From assembly GCA_003707065.3 (NCBI GenBank), contig PPXM03000015.1, positions 1 to 64,000 on the forward strand: a stretch of 64,000 nt of DNA. The letters are read 5' to 3'. Below, piece by piece: positions 20,449-31,873 of this stretch; the stretch's first letter is position 1, and every line of letters starts with the position of its first letter. Made by a program: the position numbers and the translations under genes. Under the pieces are notes generated by a model. It searched no databases and was not told where the DNA came from. It worked only from the letters and a program-made list of their open reading frames with translations. The DNA comes from Trigonopsis variabilis. Its lineage: Eukaryota; Ascomycota; Trigonopsidomycetes; Trigonopsidales; Trigonopsidaceae.

Positions 20449-21240
20449 CTACTTCCAAAACCACCCTCCCCAACTATCGTTGCGACCATCGGAAATCAAT
20501 TCTCGACCTCTCGCAGCAGGAATCACTTCATTAGATTCGCTGGCATTTGAAGTACCATCTGCATATCGCTCGATCGTCTTTTGCTTCCGAACAACGCTGC
20601 CATCCTCTTGCATTACTTGACTGACTGAGACTTGGCGCGAAACTACTGCCTTAGAATCGGCCTCAGCAGATGGTCTAGCGTGTCTGTTATCCAACCTATT
20701 CTCAGGTCTGTTGTCGAGCCTATTGCGAAGCCTGTCATTCGTCAAGGTCGAAGTATCTGGAGTAAACACGCTATCCTGTTTAGGATCAAAATTGTTTCCT
20801 TCCGCTCGCCATCTGAGGAAATCCGTATAAGACTTGAAAGTCTTTGCCTCTTGATCTGGACTCAACTGAGGGAACAAACATCTCATCACCCCTCGCCGAT
20901 CCCAAACACTCTTTCCTCCCATCTTTGCACATTGTTCCGCTTTGGCTTCGTTGACTAACGCTGCCATCTCATCTCGAACTCCATCGCGAAATGCAGGAAG
21001 TCCTCGCCGAATCGCATCAAGCCCATCCATGGGCGCATCAAAAAAATCAAATACATCCTTCAATCCTTCAAGCCCAGGAAACAACGAACCAAAAGGACTC
21101 CGGCCAAGGCCACTATCCCACGGTGAGCCGAAGCTATCTTCATCAAATAAGCTCAGATCCTTCGAGCGATGATCATTGATCGTAGTCTCGTTTGAATGAA
21201 TGGTCGTGTTTACATCGTCTGATCCATTGTTGGTTGTCAT
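20449..21240 (-). CDS. MPM1-like putative mitochondrial membrane-associated protein
   Basis: 263 aa, intronless, start MTTNNGSDDV. No enzyme motif. Features: a Phe/Gly/Pro-rich N-terminal third (FGSPWDSGLGRSPFGSLFPG); a short conserved-looking Cys/Trp/His-poor core with EQCAKMGGKSVWDRRGVMRC; a small repeat (RLRNRLDNRPENRLDNR, about residues 170-190); and a C-terminal module, MQEDGSVVRKQKTIERYADG, ending GGWFWK. This layout recalls fungal Mpm1 ('mitochondrial peculiar membrane protein'), of unknown molecular role. The resemblance is from memory of the C-terminal pattern and is tentative. No clear cleavable presequence or long membrane helix is seen. Confidence 0.6.
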   Translation of the reverse strand: MTTNNGSDDVNTTIHSNETTINDHRSKDLSLFDEDSFGSPWDSGLGRSPFGSLFPGLEGLKDVFDFFDAPMDGLDAIRRGLPAFRDGVRDEMAALVNEAKAEQCAKMGGKSVWDRRGVMRCLFPQLSPDQEAKTFKSYTDFLRWRAEGNNFDPKQDSVFTPDTSTLTNDRLRNRLDNRPENRLDNRHARPSAEADSKAVVSRQVSVSQVMQEDGSVVRKQKTIERYADGTSNASESNEVIPAARGRELISDGRNDSWGGWFWK

Positions 21241-21661
21241 ACTTGATCTTTTGCGGACTAGAGTAGTAAAGTCGCCCCAGAAGTTTCCAGACTTGTAAGC
21301 TGGAGTAGGCCGGGTAATTACCCAACCAAGATTAAGGTAGGGTAACTACGCCTCGTTTTACTATAAAGCGTTGTCAAGACAAAATTTTTCCTCGTCCAAG
21401 GCTCCTATACAGGGAAGTCATGTTTATTGCCTCTACCATGACTTTGATTCCCGGTGCCGAGAGTGAATGGTCCTATTAAGAGCCCGGCCGGATTACACAT
21501 GAGGGCTGGGTGTCAGATGGTCCATATATTTCACAGTATGCAGCATATCTTGAATGATCATTCGCATCCATTGACCATCCATGGCCATCATTGACCTGTC
21601 TGATATCAATCGACTAGATCTGTTATATTTGTAAACTGTCCTTTCATTAATATGTACAAGC
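21241..21661. other. Intergenic, MPM1-like promoter and CRB2 3' side
   Basis: About 420 bp between two genes transcribed leftward. Nothing recognised beyond the expected promoter of the MPM1-like gene and the 3' end of the Crb2-like gene. Confidence 0.45.
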
Positions 21662-24600
21662 CTATAAACCCAGTGTCTGACGGCGCCGTTTAGAGCGGTA
21701 GTAACGCTTTGAAGAAGAAGAGGAAGATGGAGGACTGTTGATGACAGATGACGATAACGGAGGACCAAGGTCAGAAGGATAAAGGTCACGTAAGATGAGG
21801 CTTTGTACAAGACATTCATTATCGATCAACCGGACACCCAAGGATCGGATCAGATCGTATAAGGCCTCGTCGACCCGATCAGTATCTTTGTAATAGGCGA
21901 TAGCTTGAGATGACTGTAGTTGTTTGAGACAGTTCTGAAACGCCGCGTCTGAAAAGATAAGCTTGACATCAGCTCCCAATGCAGTCAACGCGAACCCGAC
22001 AAACACACCATCATCTCCAGATACCCGACAGAGTACATGGTACCCTTTGAAAGGTAAATCCCGATTCTGATATTGGAAAAATAAATCATGGCCTTCCTGA
22101 AACGCAGTAATGAACCCGGTTAGGTCCATACTGCGAGCAATCTTGCTATCATTGATCTGAAGGAGACTAGAGTTTCCCGCCGGCAGGACGAACAGTCTCC
22201 AGTCCAGTAGCGTGCTCCGCCTTATACTGAGCTTCACAAAATTTGCCGACAAGCAAGGCCAACCCAACGCTAGAGCCTGAAGATACTTCATAGTTCGACA
22301 CATGGAATGTGTTAAAATACAAATGAATCGAAATCTTCTCAAGAAAGATTCATTTGGTCTCCAAAAGACATATTGCTCCGAGTCAGATAAAGTGGAATCG
22401 TCAGTAAAAAGATCAGTCAGACCATTTTCCAATACCACACCCCCGTTTGCGCTAATTGCTTTGCAGAGCCACTCGACTTCTCTACGGCTTTCAAGTCCAG
22501 TTAAGCAAAATGCATAATCTTCAAAGATCTTACTCTCGACTAATTGGGCATTAAAGAGGGGATCATCATCAGATTCAACCGTCATAGCGCGATCCACTCC
22601 TAGCCGTCTCCGTCTCGTTGGCGTCCCCTCCATCTCGTGGTCTGGATCTACTCCAAAAGCCTTAAAGTCAACCCTTGGTCTGGCGGAATAATGAGCATCA
22701 AAAAACCGACGAGGTATCTGAATATCCTTTATGGGTACACAGAGTCTCTCATTAATGTCTCCGTCGAGAGATACGATTTCAATCATGTCATTGCCCCGAA
22801 TGCAAGTCCTATCGGGATATCGCTTTTCGTTTAAAAGTGACACGACTTTGTATTTATCAGAGACATTCTTACCAGTGATAGAAACCACATCATTTATCCT
22901 GATATCCAGTAGCCTAATATTCTTAATCCCGATTCTTCGCAGAGGAATGGGATCAGCATCCTCGAAGATCACCTCAAATTGTTCATCAGTTTGAGACGAA
23001 GCAGGTCTCACCCGACGAATATCGGCCGCGTAGTATGCCTTTTGATGAGAAATTTCGTTCCACAAAGCAAAAACACGATGGGGAGCCACGATTTCTCCAT
23101 CCGCTTCCGTGCTCTCTATATTAGTGTTCGAGGGTTTAGATCCAAGAAGACTATCGTGCTTAATCAATGAGAGATCCACGTCTGATAGCGAGCTTTCAGA
23201 AGGGCTATCAGGTATCCATTCTCCTCCCTCCTCATCTGACAAGACTCGTCCAGTATCCCGGAACCGACGAGTGGAAGGAAAAGAGTCAGAGGTTGACAAG
23301 GAACCGTTTTTACCTTTAATTAATGAAAAAGTACTTTGATTTTTCTGAAAGGGATCAGTACCTGATCTCTCATCTTCAGCATGCATCTGAGAATCGTGGT
23401 CGTTTTGGCCGTCTGAAAGAGGAGACCGAGGCGGCCGCCGAACATTTTCGGCAGATTTTTGAGAATTGAGTATCTTACTATTTCGCAGGGGAGTCTCTTG
23501 AGTCCGTTTTGTTGAGAATACATCCGAAGGAGAGGATTTAGGATGAGTTTTGCGCGTTGGGTATAACGAGGGAGAAGTATTTGGAACAAATTCCACTTTT
23601 TCACTAGGTCGACTATATCCGTTTCCATTCTGAGATGAAAGGATATGATCTTGAGAGAGGCTGATGGAATGATCGGTGTGATCAGTGGGACTAGGAGCAG
23701 GATAAGCGGAAAGGGCAGTTTGAGATTTCCCACGTTCATCTTCATTGGGAGAAGACGAAGATATAGGGATATTATTACGGATCACAGTCCTAGGCACATC
23801 GACGTATTCTTCTTGTAAATGTTGAATTACTTGGGTATCATTTGTATCATGAGTACTTTGCGAAGGTCGAAGATCGCCGTCAGGGCTGCTTTCGATAGTG
23901 GCTCGAATAGCTGTTTCTTTGTTGAAGTCAAAAGCTAGAGATAGGGGGTCAGATTTAGGTTGAGAATAACTCTGATGGGGATCTTGAGAAGGAAGGCTGC
24001 TCTTAATAATGTCCAGAGAAAGAGAATTAGTCAATTGGGTGTCATTGCCCTGGTTCGAGTCATCTAAATGACCAGGTGTTCCTGGTTCATATATGATCCC
24101 TTGACTCGAATCGACTAAATCAAGAGCACCTTCATTCTCTCGTAGTCTTTTGATCACTCGCTGGCTCTCATCATGAGATTCTTCAATGTTCTGGGTATCT
24201 TGGTTGGCTATCGTAGGTAAAGTGTCCTCTAAGGTCTGAGAGAAAGGGCTATTTGAGCGATCCAACACTCCGACAGAGTCGGATTGAGACCTTCTTATAT
24301 TCGAGGATAAGAACTTTATCGATTTCGCATCTGCTGCTGTGGGGTGAGCCTGAGTCATGAACTGACTGAATCCCTCGTGAATATCCTCTGCATCCAAGTT
24401 TTCAAATTCGAAGGGACCGCTTTGTGACGATCTATAGTGCTCTCTACTATCACTAAGGTGTCTCAGGACCCCCTTCGCCTCTTGACCGGATCCTTCAGTC
24501 GACCCACATGTACTGAATAGAGAAATGGTCTTTCGAACAGGCGACGAGGCCTCGAATTTTAATGATCCTAGAGACTGTGTTCCATAATGATCAACAAGTT

Positions 24601-24685
24601 GAGTATCTGCCTCCGTAGTATCAGTGGTCCCAAGATATGTCTTCAACAGCAGACTCTCTGATTGCCCCGCGCTAGGAGGAGACAT
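21662..24685 (-). CDS. CRB2: DNA-damage checkpoint mediator, Crb2/Rad9/53BP1 type
   Basis: 1007 aa, intronless. Adaptor that binds modified nucleosomes at breaks and lets the ATR-family kinase activate Chk1/Cds1. The N-terminal half is disordered and rich in SQ/TQ sites for ATM/ATR kinases (for example SQFMTQ, SQTLED, DTQNIEESHDESQ, DTQVIQ). A tandem Tudor region begins near residue 530 (HRVFALWNEISHQKAYYAA, then EVIFEDADPIPLRR), the reader of H4K20 methylation in this family. The first BRCT domain starts near residue 715 (IFEDYAFCLTGLESRREVEW) and the second near 880 (FKGYHVLCRVSGDDGVFVG). The order Tudor-BRCT-BRCT and the size match fission yeast Crb2 (778 aa) and budding yeast Rad9 (1309 aa). 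The basic C-terminus is KRYYRSKRRRQTLGL. Confidence 0.93.
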   Translation of the reverse strand: MSPPSAGQSESLLLKTYLGTTDTTEADTQLVDHYGTQSLGSLKFEASSPVRKTISLFSTCGSTEGSGQEAKGVLRHLSDSREHYRSSQSGPFEFENLDAEDIHEGFSQFMTQAHPTAADAKSIKFLSSNIRRSQSDSVGVLDRSNSPFSQTLEDTLPTIANQDTQNIEESHDESQRVIKRLRENEGALDLVDSSQGIIYEPGTPGHLDDSNQGNDTQLTNSLSLDIIKSSLPSQDPHQSYSQPKSDPLSLAFDFNKETAIRATIESSPDGDLRPSQSTHDTNDTQVIQHLQEEYVDVPRTVIRNNIPISSSSPNEDERGKSQTALSAYPAPSPTDHTDHSISLSQDHILSSQNGNGYSRPSEKVEFVPNTSPSLYPTRKTHPKSSPSDVFSTKRTQETPLRNSKILNSQKSAENVRRPPRSPLSDGQNDHDSQMHAEDERSGTDPFQKNQSTFSLIKGKNGSLSTSDSFPSTRRFRDTGRVLSDEEGGEWIPDSPSESSLSDVDLSLIKHDSLLGSKPSNTNIESTEADGEIVAPHRVFALWNEISHQKAYYAADIRRVRPASSQTDEQFEVIFEDADPIPLRRIGIKNIRLLDIRINDVVSITGKNVSDKYKVVSLLNEKRYPDRTCIRGNDMIEIVSLDGDINERLCVPIKDIQIPRRFFDAHYSARPRVDFKAFGVDPDHEMEGTPTRRRRLGVDRAMTVESDDDPLFNAQLVESKIFEDYAFCLTGLESRREVEWLCKAISANGGVVLENGLTDLFTDDSTLSDSEQYVFWRPNESFLRRFRFICILTHSMCRTMKYLQALALGWPCLSANFVKLSIRRSTLLDWRLFVLPAGNSSLLQINDSKIARSMDLTGFITAFQEGHDLFFQYQNRDLPFKGYHVLCRVSGDDGVFVGFALTALGADVKLIFSDAAFQNCLKQLQSSQAIAYYKDTDRVDEALYDLIRSLGVRLIDNECLVQSLILRDLYPSDLGPPLSSSVINSPPSSSSSSKRYYRSKRRRQTLGL

Positions 24686-25335
24686 GATCTGCGATTAATG
24701 CCGCCGAATGATACTAGTCTTACATCAACATCGTATTTTTGTGACCGCTTCCTCGATCTCACTTTTGTTTGACAGTCGTTCGAGACCATCTCGATCAAAG
24801 GGGAGACGGTGCATCAGACAGTGCGGCCAACCTACAAGTACTCCCATGAAAAATGGATGCCAATCTTGAAGAGGTTATACGATGCTGTAGAGTTTTAATT
24901 GCAGTTTTAGCCAGCTTACATTCATTCAAATTCTACAAGGAGCTTCTCTACATCAATGTATAAATCGCTTGGTTTCATGAAGATGCCCGGCAAAATAAAA
25001 TAGCGTACATTTTCTACCATTTGACTGGCTTGACAGCAGAGTATCCGATAGAATGATCTTCTCGATGTGAGTGATAATGGTTGGTGATTCATCAATGAGT
25101 AGAAGGGATCTGTCTCGACTTATATTGGACTAATCACCGCACAACGTGAGTCTGCAAGAGACGGACAGTAAAGTAAGGAAAAGAAATAGAGCGAGTTGCT
25201 TCCTAGAGTCACTAATCAAGCAAAGAGACAGAAAGGATCGAATGCGAAACTCCTTCACATGGCTCAAGTGGACGCGACTCAGCAGCGCGTAGTAATCAAA
25301 ACATTCTGGCTGTAAAACTGCCCCAATACTCATTC
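24686..25335. other. Intergenic, CRB2 promoter side
   Basis: 650 bp between CRB2 and POP7, both on the minus strand. It must contain the CRB2 promoter. A short minus-strand frame (25130-25333) looks random. Confidence 0.5.
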
Positions 25336-25785
25336 TTAATCTATTGTGAAATGAGTAGGATCTGGTTTGGGAAAGACGTGAAGCTTAATCTCACTTACAA
25401 ACCGCTTTTCCACTTGGACGTCCTTATCTGGCTGATCCGTGTCCTCGTATTCGTCAGTCACCAACTTTGAGCCGGTAAAGATATCCACTTTATATGCATT
25501 CGCTTGCAAAATATGAGCCAATCGAACCATCTTATCGACAGTTTTTCCCATACCCATGACAATCAGATACTTCCATTTTTTAGATCCTTTAACTTTCCCA
25601 TCAACCATCTTATTGATCCGTTTTAAAGCCGACACGAAGGGTGTCGACCCTGATAGATAGACCTTTAATTCTCCGTTGGCTAATCGTAAAGGAGGCAGTC
25701 GCGTCCGTTTGCCTAATTAATTTGTTAAACTGACAAGTTCAGCATCAAGGATTGTCATACCTTTGATTCGTGGTTTGCCAGCCAT
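25336..25785 (-). CDS. POP7: RNase P/MRP subunit Pop7 (Rpp20), Alba family
   Basis: Protein subunit of nuclear RNase P (tRNA 5' processing) and RNase MRP (rRNA processing), pairing with Pop6. Model complement(join(25336..25712, 25761..25785)), 133 aa. Exon 1 gives MAGKPRIK, and the 48 nt intron ends TTAATTAG. The spliced N-terminus KRTRLPPLRLANGELKVYLS runs into the Alba signature TPFVSALKRINKMV. IVMGMGKTVDKMVRLAHILQ follows, the conserved GMG.A...A..la helix of Pop7. An acidic loop and a C-terminal strand (IKLHVFPKPDP) complete the fold. Divergent from the RbAp48-type gene (227 bp between the starts). Confidence 0.9.
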
Positions 25786-26012
25786 AGGAAAAGGTGCTCT
25801 TCAATTTGCTGTCGCTGCTGTTCCGTGCTGTTTCCTGAGCACCTGCTTTTTCCCTCTCTGTTAACCACGGGTGCTACATAACTAACAACCTTTCAACAGC
25901 TCCTGGTTGCTACCTACAGCAGTCGTGTCGTCTCTATTTGGAGTTCAGTCGTTGCTACTAATTATCACGGCCTTTTCCTCCCTTCCGTTTAATCTCTTTA
26001 GACGCGTCCAGA

Positions 26013-27512
<1,500 letters not shown>

Positions 27513-27687
27513 GCAGATAAAACGCCCAAGACATGGTCTTTGTATTTATAACCAATTTACGCGCAGCTTACATGTGATCTTTCGTAAAATCATAAAAATG
27601 CAACTATCCCCTGGACAACATAACGCAATACCTAGATAAACTTTGGAAAGTGTGTGATAAGAACACTGTTTTTATTTCATCGTGGTC

Positions 27688-29224
27688 CTATCGTCCACTC
27701 ATCCGCACCTTCTCCTTGTCCATTGACTTTGCTTTCTCCACTCGAGCCTGTTTTCGGGCAGTCCTGCCCGCAGCTTGAGCAGACTGTCGTCCAGAGTCGC
27801 TGTCGAAGCCACTGGCATACCCAACTGCATCGTCGACCTCGGTATCATAATCCGCTTCGGCAACTTTTCGCAGAACGACCTTACCTTTGAACCCAAGGAA
27901 TCTTCTTCGAACTGCTAAATTGGCAGCAAAGTGAACCTGGAACCCTTCACCAAATAACAGTCTCATTGAATCAACTCGAACCTGCTTGTTCCATGAATCA
28001 ATTATATACAAAGTGCGTCCAAACTTGAGGGTGGTCGGACTAAATGGTCCTCTCAATTTATCCTGGTCTTCATCATCAAATTCTCTCTTTTCGGATTCAA
28101 GCTTAGTTCTCACGGTGGCCAAAACGTCACGGAAGACAGAATGCTGAGTCCTTCGTGCTGATTTAGAGAGGCGCTTTGACGACTCCGTCGACAGATCTTC
28201 CAATTTAGCCACAAGATCATCGATATCAGCTTTTTCTTCGGCGTCTTGGTTTTCTTGCTCATTAAAGGTTCTCTCATCTTGATTATCACGGCTAGAGTCT
28301 TCATGGTCTTGAGTACATTCTGAGACGTGATCAGAGTTCTCCACGAGCAGGGCAATTGCTTCTCCAGCGGAGTTTCGGACATTGGGATCTCCTGACTCCA
28401 ACTGGAGAGTCAGGCCAAACCCAAACCTCTGAAAAAGGTTCCTGGGAATCTTTGAGCTGTGGTGAGAATCATGATCAAGTGGTATGATGGATGCGACCAC
28501 CATAGCAAGTGCTTCAATAGCTCCATTTAGAACAACTGCATCACCCATTCGATTAACATCAAGTCCATCGGACTCGATTATAGGATAAAGGTATTCCAAG
28601 CTCTCTTGGGCTATGAAAAGAGACTCGGCGAAGACACTGAGAGTAGCATAGCAGAATAAAACGTCTGCAATGGTTTGACTGCTGGGAGCCAACTGCAGTT
28701 CGCCATCGTCATCACGAGATCCTTGAGCGACCGTTTTACGAATTGCGTCAGAGGCGGCGTTGAGGATATTAGGCGCATCGTCAACCGCAGTGGCGGAAAG
28801 GAGACCCAGGCACTTTGCCGCCAGACTGATTTCTCGATCAGAGCGTCCCTGTTTCAAGCTCTTCACTAATGCATATTTGAGATTGGAGATACAATTCAGT
28901 TGCTCTAATAAGAAGAGACAGTACTTAGTCTGCAGCATCACCCTAAGATCTCCTAACGCCTGTTCCCTACTACTTGTAGACGATTTTTTATCATCCAAAA
29001 TACGGTTTATCGTATTTTCAAACGTTGAGATAAATGTAGGGTGGTTTGGCCGAAGGTCCAAGCTGTCAAGGTCAGCTTCACTGGATGCCCTGGTAAGGTC
29101 AGTCTTGATCTCGTCATCTTACTCACGAAGACGTTTGCCCACCGGCATAAATTTCATCCTGAGCTTGAATATGACTCTTGAGCGAATTTGCCACGGCGAT
29201 TTTCTGCAATGGCTTTGAAGTCAT
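27688..29224 (-). CDS. Interferon-related developmental regulator (IFRD) family protein
   Basis: Model complement(join(27688..29089, 29127..29224)), 499 aa. The 37 nt intron (GTGAGT..TTACCAG) gives the in-frame junction QTSSASSEADLDSLDLRPNH. IFRD proteins are armadillo/HEAT-like and, in yeast and animals, have been tied to ribosome handling and transcription. Helical repeats cover residues about 60-290 (EQALGDLRVMLQTKYCLFLL, REISLAAKCLGLLSATA, VVLNGAIEALAMVVASI). A charged spacer with DNQDERTFNEQENQDAEEKA precedes a conserved basic C-terminal part (STESSKRLSKSARRTQHSVF, then FGRTLYIIDSWNKQVRVDSM, typical of the IFRD C-terminal domain). The tail is Arg/Lys-rich. It converges with the RbAp48-type gene. 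Confidence 0.88.
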
Positions 29225-30455
29225 GGTGAGTCTGAAAGAAAGGTGACTATGACGTTTCTCCGCCTTTTGTGGGGCCATCTCTTTAACGTCACAACCGCCT
29301 GGTCTAGGAACTAAGGCTGAAATATCTCGAATGTAAGGTGATTGAGAGTCGTAGAATGGATTGAAAGAGTAGAGTAGTCAATCGAAGATTTGCACTATGC
29401 GTAGGAGCTATGTTTTCAATTTTAAAGTCTATCTCGTCAATCTGGACTAGGATCTGATACTCATCGACGTCTAGACAGGATGACTTTTTGATAATTTTAC
29501 CTTTGCCTACGAAATGAACGATAGACATCGTAGAGCTTCCAAGTAATCCAATGATTGAGTTAGAAGACAGTATAACCATTCTTCGAGTCACCTATTTGCC
29601 CCAACCTTGGTAATCAATGCAGTTGGGACAAACAATGCGAATAATGCCTTGAATTCACCCTACGATGGTATCAATTATTTGTCAAGTGAATGATAGGGCA
29701 GTGTTGCTGCAGCTATTATACCGTACTAACAACATGAATGTAGATATCTGAGAAACAATGCAGCTGCTTGAAAAGACCCTACTCTAGTAGTCGCTCAAGA
29801 CTCTTTTAAGCCGAATATTTTTACTCGCTACATCATAGAGTCCACTTTCATCAGAAGGTGAAAATAAAATATCGAAATAGGCATGAATGTTCACCCCAAT
29901 AGATCGAGCTTGGAGCTTGCCAATGTCAGACAAAGAGATCATCGCTTTGTCACAGGGCCGATGCTGTCATCTGTCCACAGAAGCGTGTTGGATCATACTT
30001 ATCTCTCCACTTGACAGAATTGTTAACAATCGAGCCCCTGAAAACTTCTGTCGGCAAGCAGCAACACAAGCGTAGCGTGTTTCACACTCACCCAACGGTA
30101 CTAAAAATAAGCTTGCAAAATCAGTCCCAACGGTTTTTTCTAAGTGTACCCGCGACTTGAGCCTTTGCCACCTATTCTTTACAATAACTATATTGGAAAA
30201 CGTCTTGCTTGCAAGGCTCTTGTAGCAAGGCAATTCTAAATGAGTCATTTATCGCGCAATACAAGCATTCCTGAAATGTTACAACCTCGGTAATGCGCAA
30301 TAACCAGTGTGCGCAGCGCGTGCGGCGTTGCATGCCATCTCTGTGTCCTCGACGTGGCCTGATCGCAGTGTAACGGCCAGAGACAAGTATTTATAACAGG
30401 CACCATCTTCAGGGCTTCCTTGCTCTTTTACCTCCAAGCCAGATTACCTAGAACA
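29225..30455. other. Gene-poor stretch, nothing recognised
   Basis: 1.2 kb between the IFRD gene and the small 30456 gene. A minus-strand frame at 29304-29591 (MTRRMVILSSNSIIGLL...) and short frames near 29900-30250 resemble nothing known. AT-rich up to about 30.3 kb. A TATA-like TATTTATAAC at 30388-30397 belongs to the next gene. Confidence 0.45.
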
Positions 30456-30666
30456 ATGTTTCGAACCCGAGTGATTTCTCAAAAGTTTTGGATGATGTCC
30501 TACATTGCTCTGGGAGTCACTACTCCTTTCCTTCTTCCTTTACGGTCTTCATTGTCGGCTTCTCACAAGTCAAAGTACTGCGCGCGTTTAACATAAATCG
30601 TCTAACGCGTGTAGAAGACTCGAACCTTTCGAAGATGCGCCTGCTTTACCGGAAACAATACTATGA
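30456..30666 (+). CDS. Possible small single-span membrane protein, 56 aa
   Basis: Not recognised. ATG at 30456, about 59 nt after a TATA-like box (30388-30397). Model join(30456..30574, 30615..30666): the 40 nt intron GTACTG..TCTAACGCGTGTAG has a good branch site. An alternative donor at 30569 would remove two codons and keep frame. Protein: basic N-terminus MFRTRVISQKFW, one hydrophobic span (about residues 13-28, MSYIALGVTTPFLLPL), then a polar tail ending RLEPFEDAPALPETIL. Size and layout recall small mitochondrial inner-membrane subunits, but I cannot name one. Splicing that joins two coding-like stretches with proper boundaries is the main support. Confidence 0.4.
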
Positions 30667-30977
30667 TCCTTCCCTAGCAAAGGCGACCGAAAGTTGCACC
30701 TAATGACTTTATGACACCTTGAATATACATCGTGTTTGGGCGGTTTTTTTTTTAATTTTTCCGGATACATTTACAAAGGAGTTGGATTGACTGCGATGCG
30801 GTTGATGCATCTGGGATTCAGGCTATTTCGCATACTAATGACTAATTCGTTTAATTGAGGCATCGTACATTCGTAGAGCTATATAAGCCGTTTTCACCGA
30901 GATCTGGGTTGTCTTCTCTGACCCAGGAAACATGGTGCCGACCTTGGTGGTTCAGCCATCTCGCACTCTTGAGGTAT
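30667..30977. other. 3' intergenic between small gene and EMC4
   Basis: About 310 bp between convergent transcripts. A T-run (10 T) occurs near 30746. Nothing else recognised. Confidence 0.4.
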
Positions 30978-31587
30978 TCATTGCTTGGCTCCGAATATGA
31001 CACTTTCGACAGCCTTTCTGGGAGTTTCCCATGCAAGCCAGTCACTTGGCTTATTGGGTAATAAGCCCATAGTGTTGATTTTATATACCCCAATGGCCAT
31101 GGTCAATAACTGAAAACCAATAAAGGCCAACTTAGCAAAGAAGATCTGAGTCCTGTTATTCGCAGTTTGGAATCGATCGAAAATTGAACTTGTCGTGGGA
31201 ATTGCTTTGAGTGGGTTCAGAAACAGCATTCCCACCATGATGATGGAGAAAATTTGTAAGGTGTTTCCACTGAAATAGGCCATCAAAACATTCATAATAA
31301 TACTATATATCTTAGCACATCCTCGCTAGGTATCTGCTCACGATTTGCCAGGAGCTGTTGCGGCCTCCCAAGCTTTCTATACATCTTAGGTACACGAAAG
31401 TAAAGTCATTAACAAACCCTCGTCTTTAATTCATCGTATTGCTCAAAATCAGCGTTATCCGCCTTTGCAACCTGGTACATTATTAATTTGGTTATAGCTC
31501 TTAGTGTACCTTCTTCTTTGACGAGATATCGAATCCTGGCGGATCATCTATATCTTTCGCTGGTTTTCTAGTCATAAGTGACTCCAT
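30978..31587 (-). CDS. EMC4: ER membrane protein complex subunit 4
   Basis: Subunit of the EMC, which inserts tail-anchored and multispan proteins into the ER membrane. Model complement(join(30978..31302, 31343..31377, 31418..31471, 31510..31587)), 163 aa, with three introns of 38-40 nt, all in phase. Exon 1 gives MESLMTRKPAKDIDDPPGFD, with the family's PPGF. The joins create KAWEAATAPGKSIIMNVLMA, the expected AW..AL.P.K..PMN.fM region, then YFSGNTLQIFSIIMVGMLF. The C-terminal signature is INTMGLLPNKPSDWLAWETP, the hallmark SMGLLPTH.SDWLAF of Emc4. Two membrane spans are visible. Divergent from OXA1, with 286 bp between start codons. Confidence 0.93.
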
Positions 31588-31873
31588 CCTGCTCGTTTTC
31601 TTTACCTTATCTTCGGATTCAATTGATCCTCTAACCAACTAGGAGCGCTCATACTCTTTCACTGAATAATGCAGTGCCGCTATATCTAATGGTTGCTTCG
31701 TTATCCTCGTCGTCGTGCTCACCGCTACAGCGCTGACGACCACTAAATCTTTTGACTCACTCCTCGATCGATCTCATTTGCCTGATTGGACTCGTCCCAG
31801 TTATAACAAGATACTCTAAACGCTCTTCTTGAGTAACTCTCATAGCTGGTTTAGTTTAATCTGGTTGCTCGTC
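31588..31873. promoter_or_regulatory. Shared divergent promoter of EMC4 and OXA1
   Basis: 286 bp between the EMC4 and OXA1 start codons, on opposite strands, so both promoters must lie here or overlap. No canonical TATA box is obvious. Confidence 0.5.
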
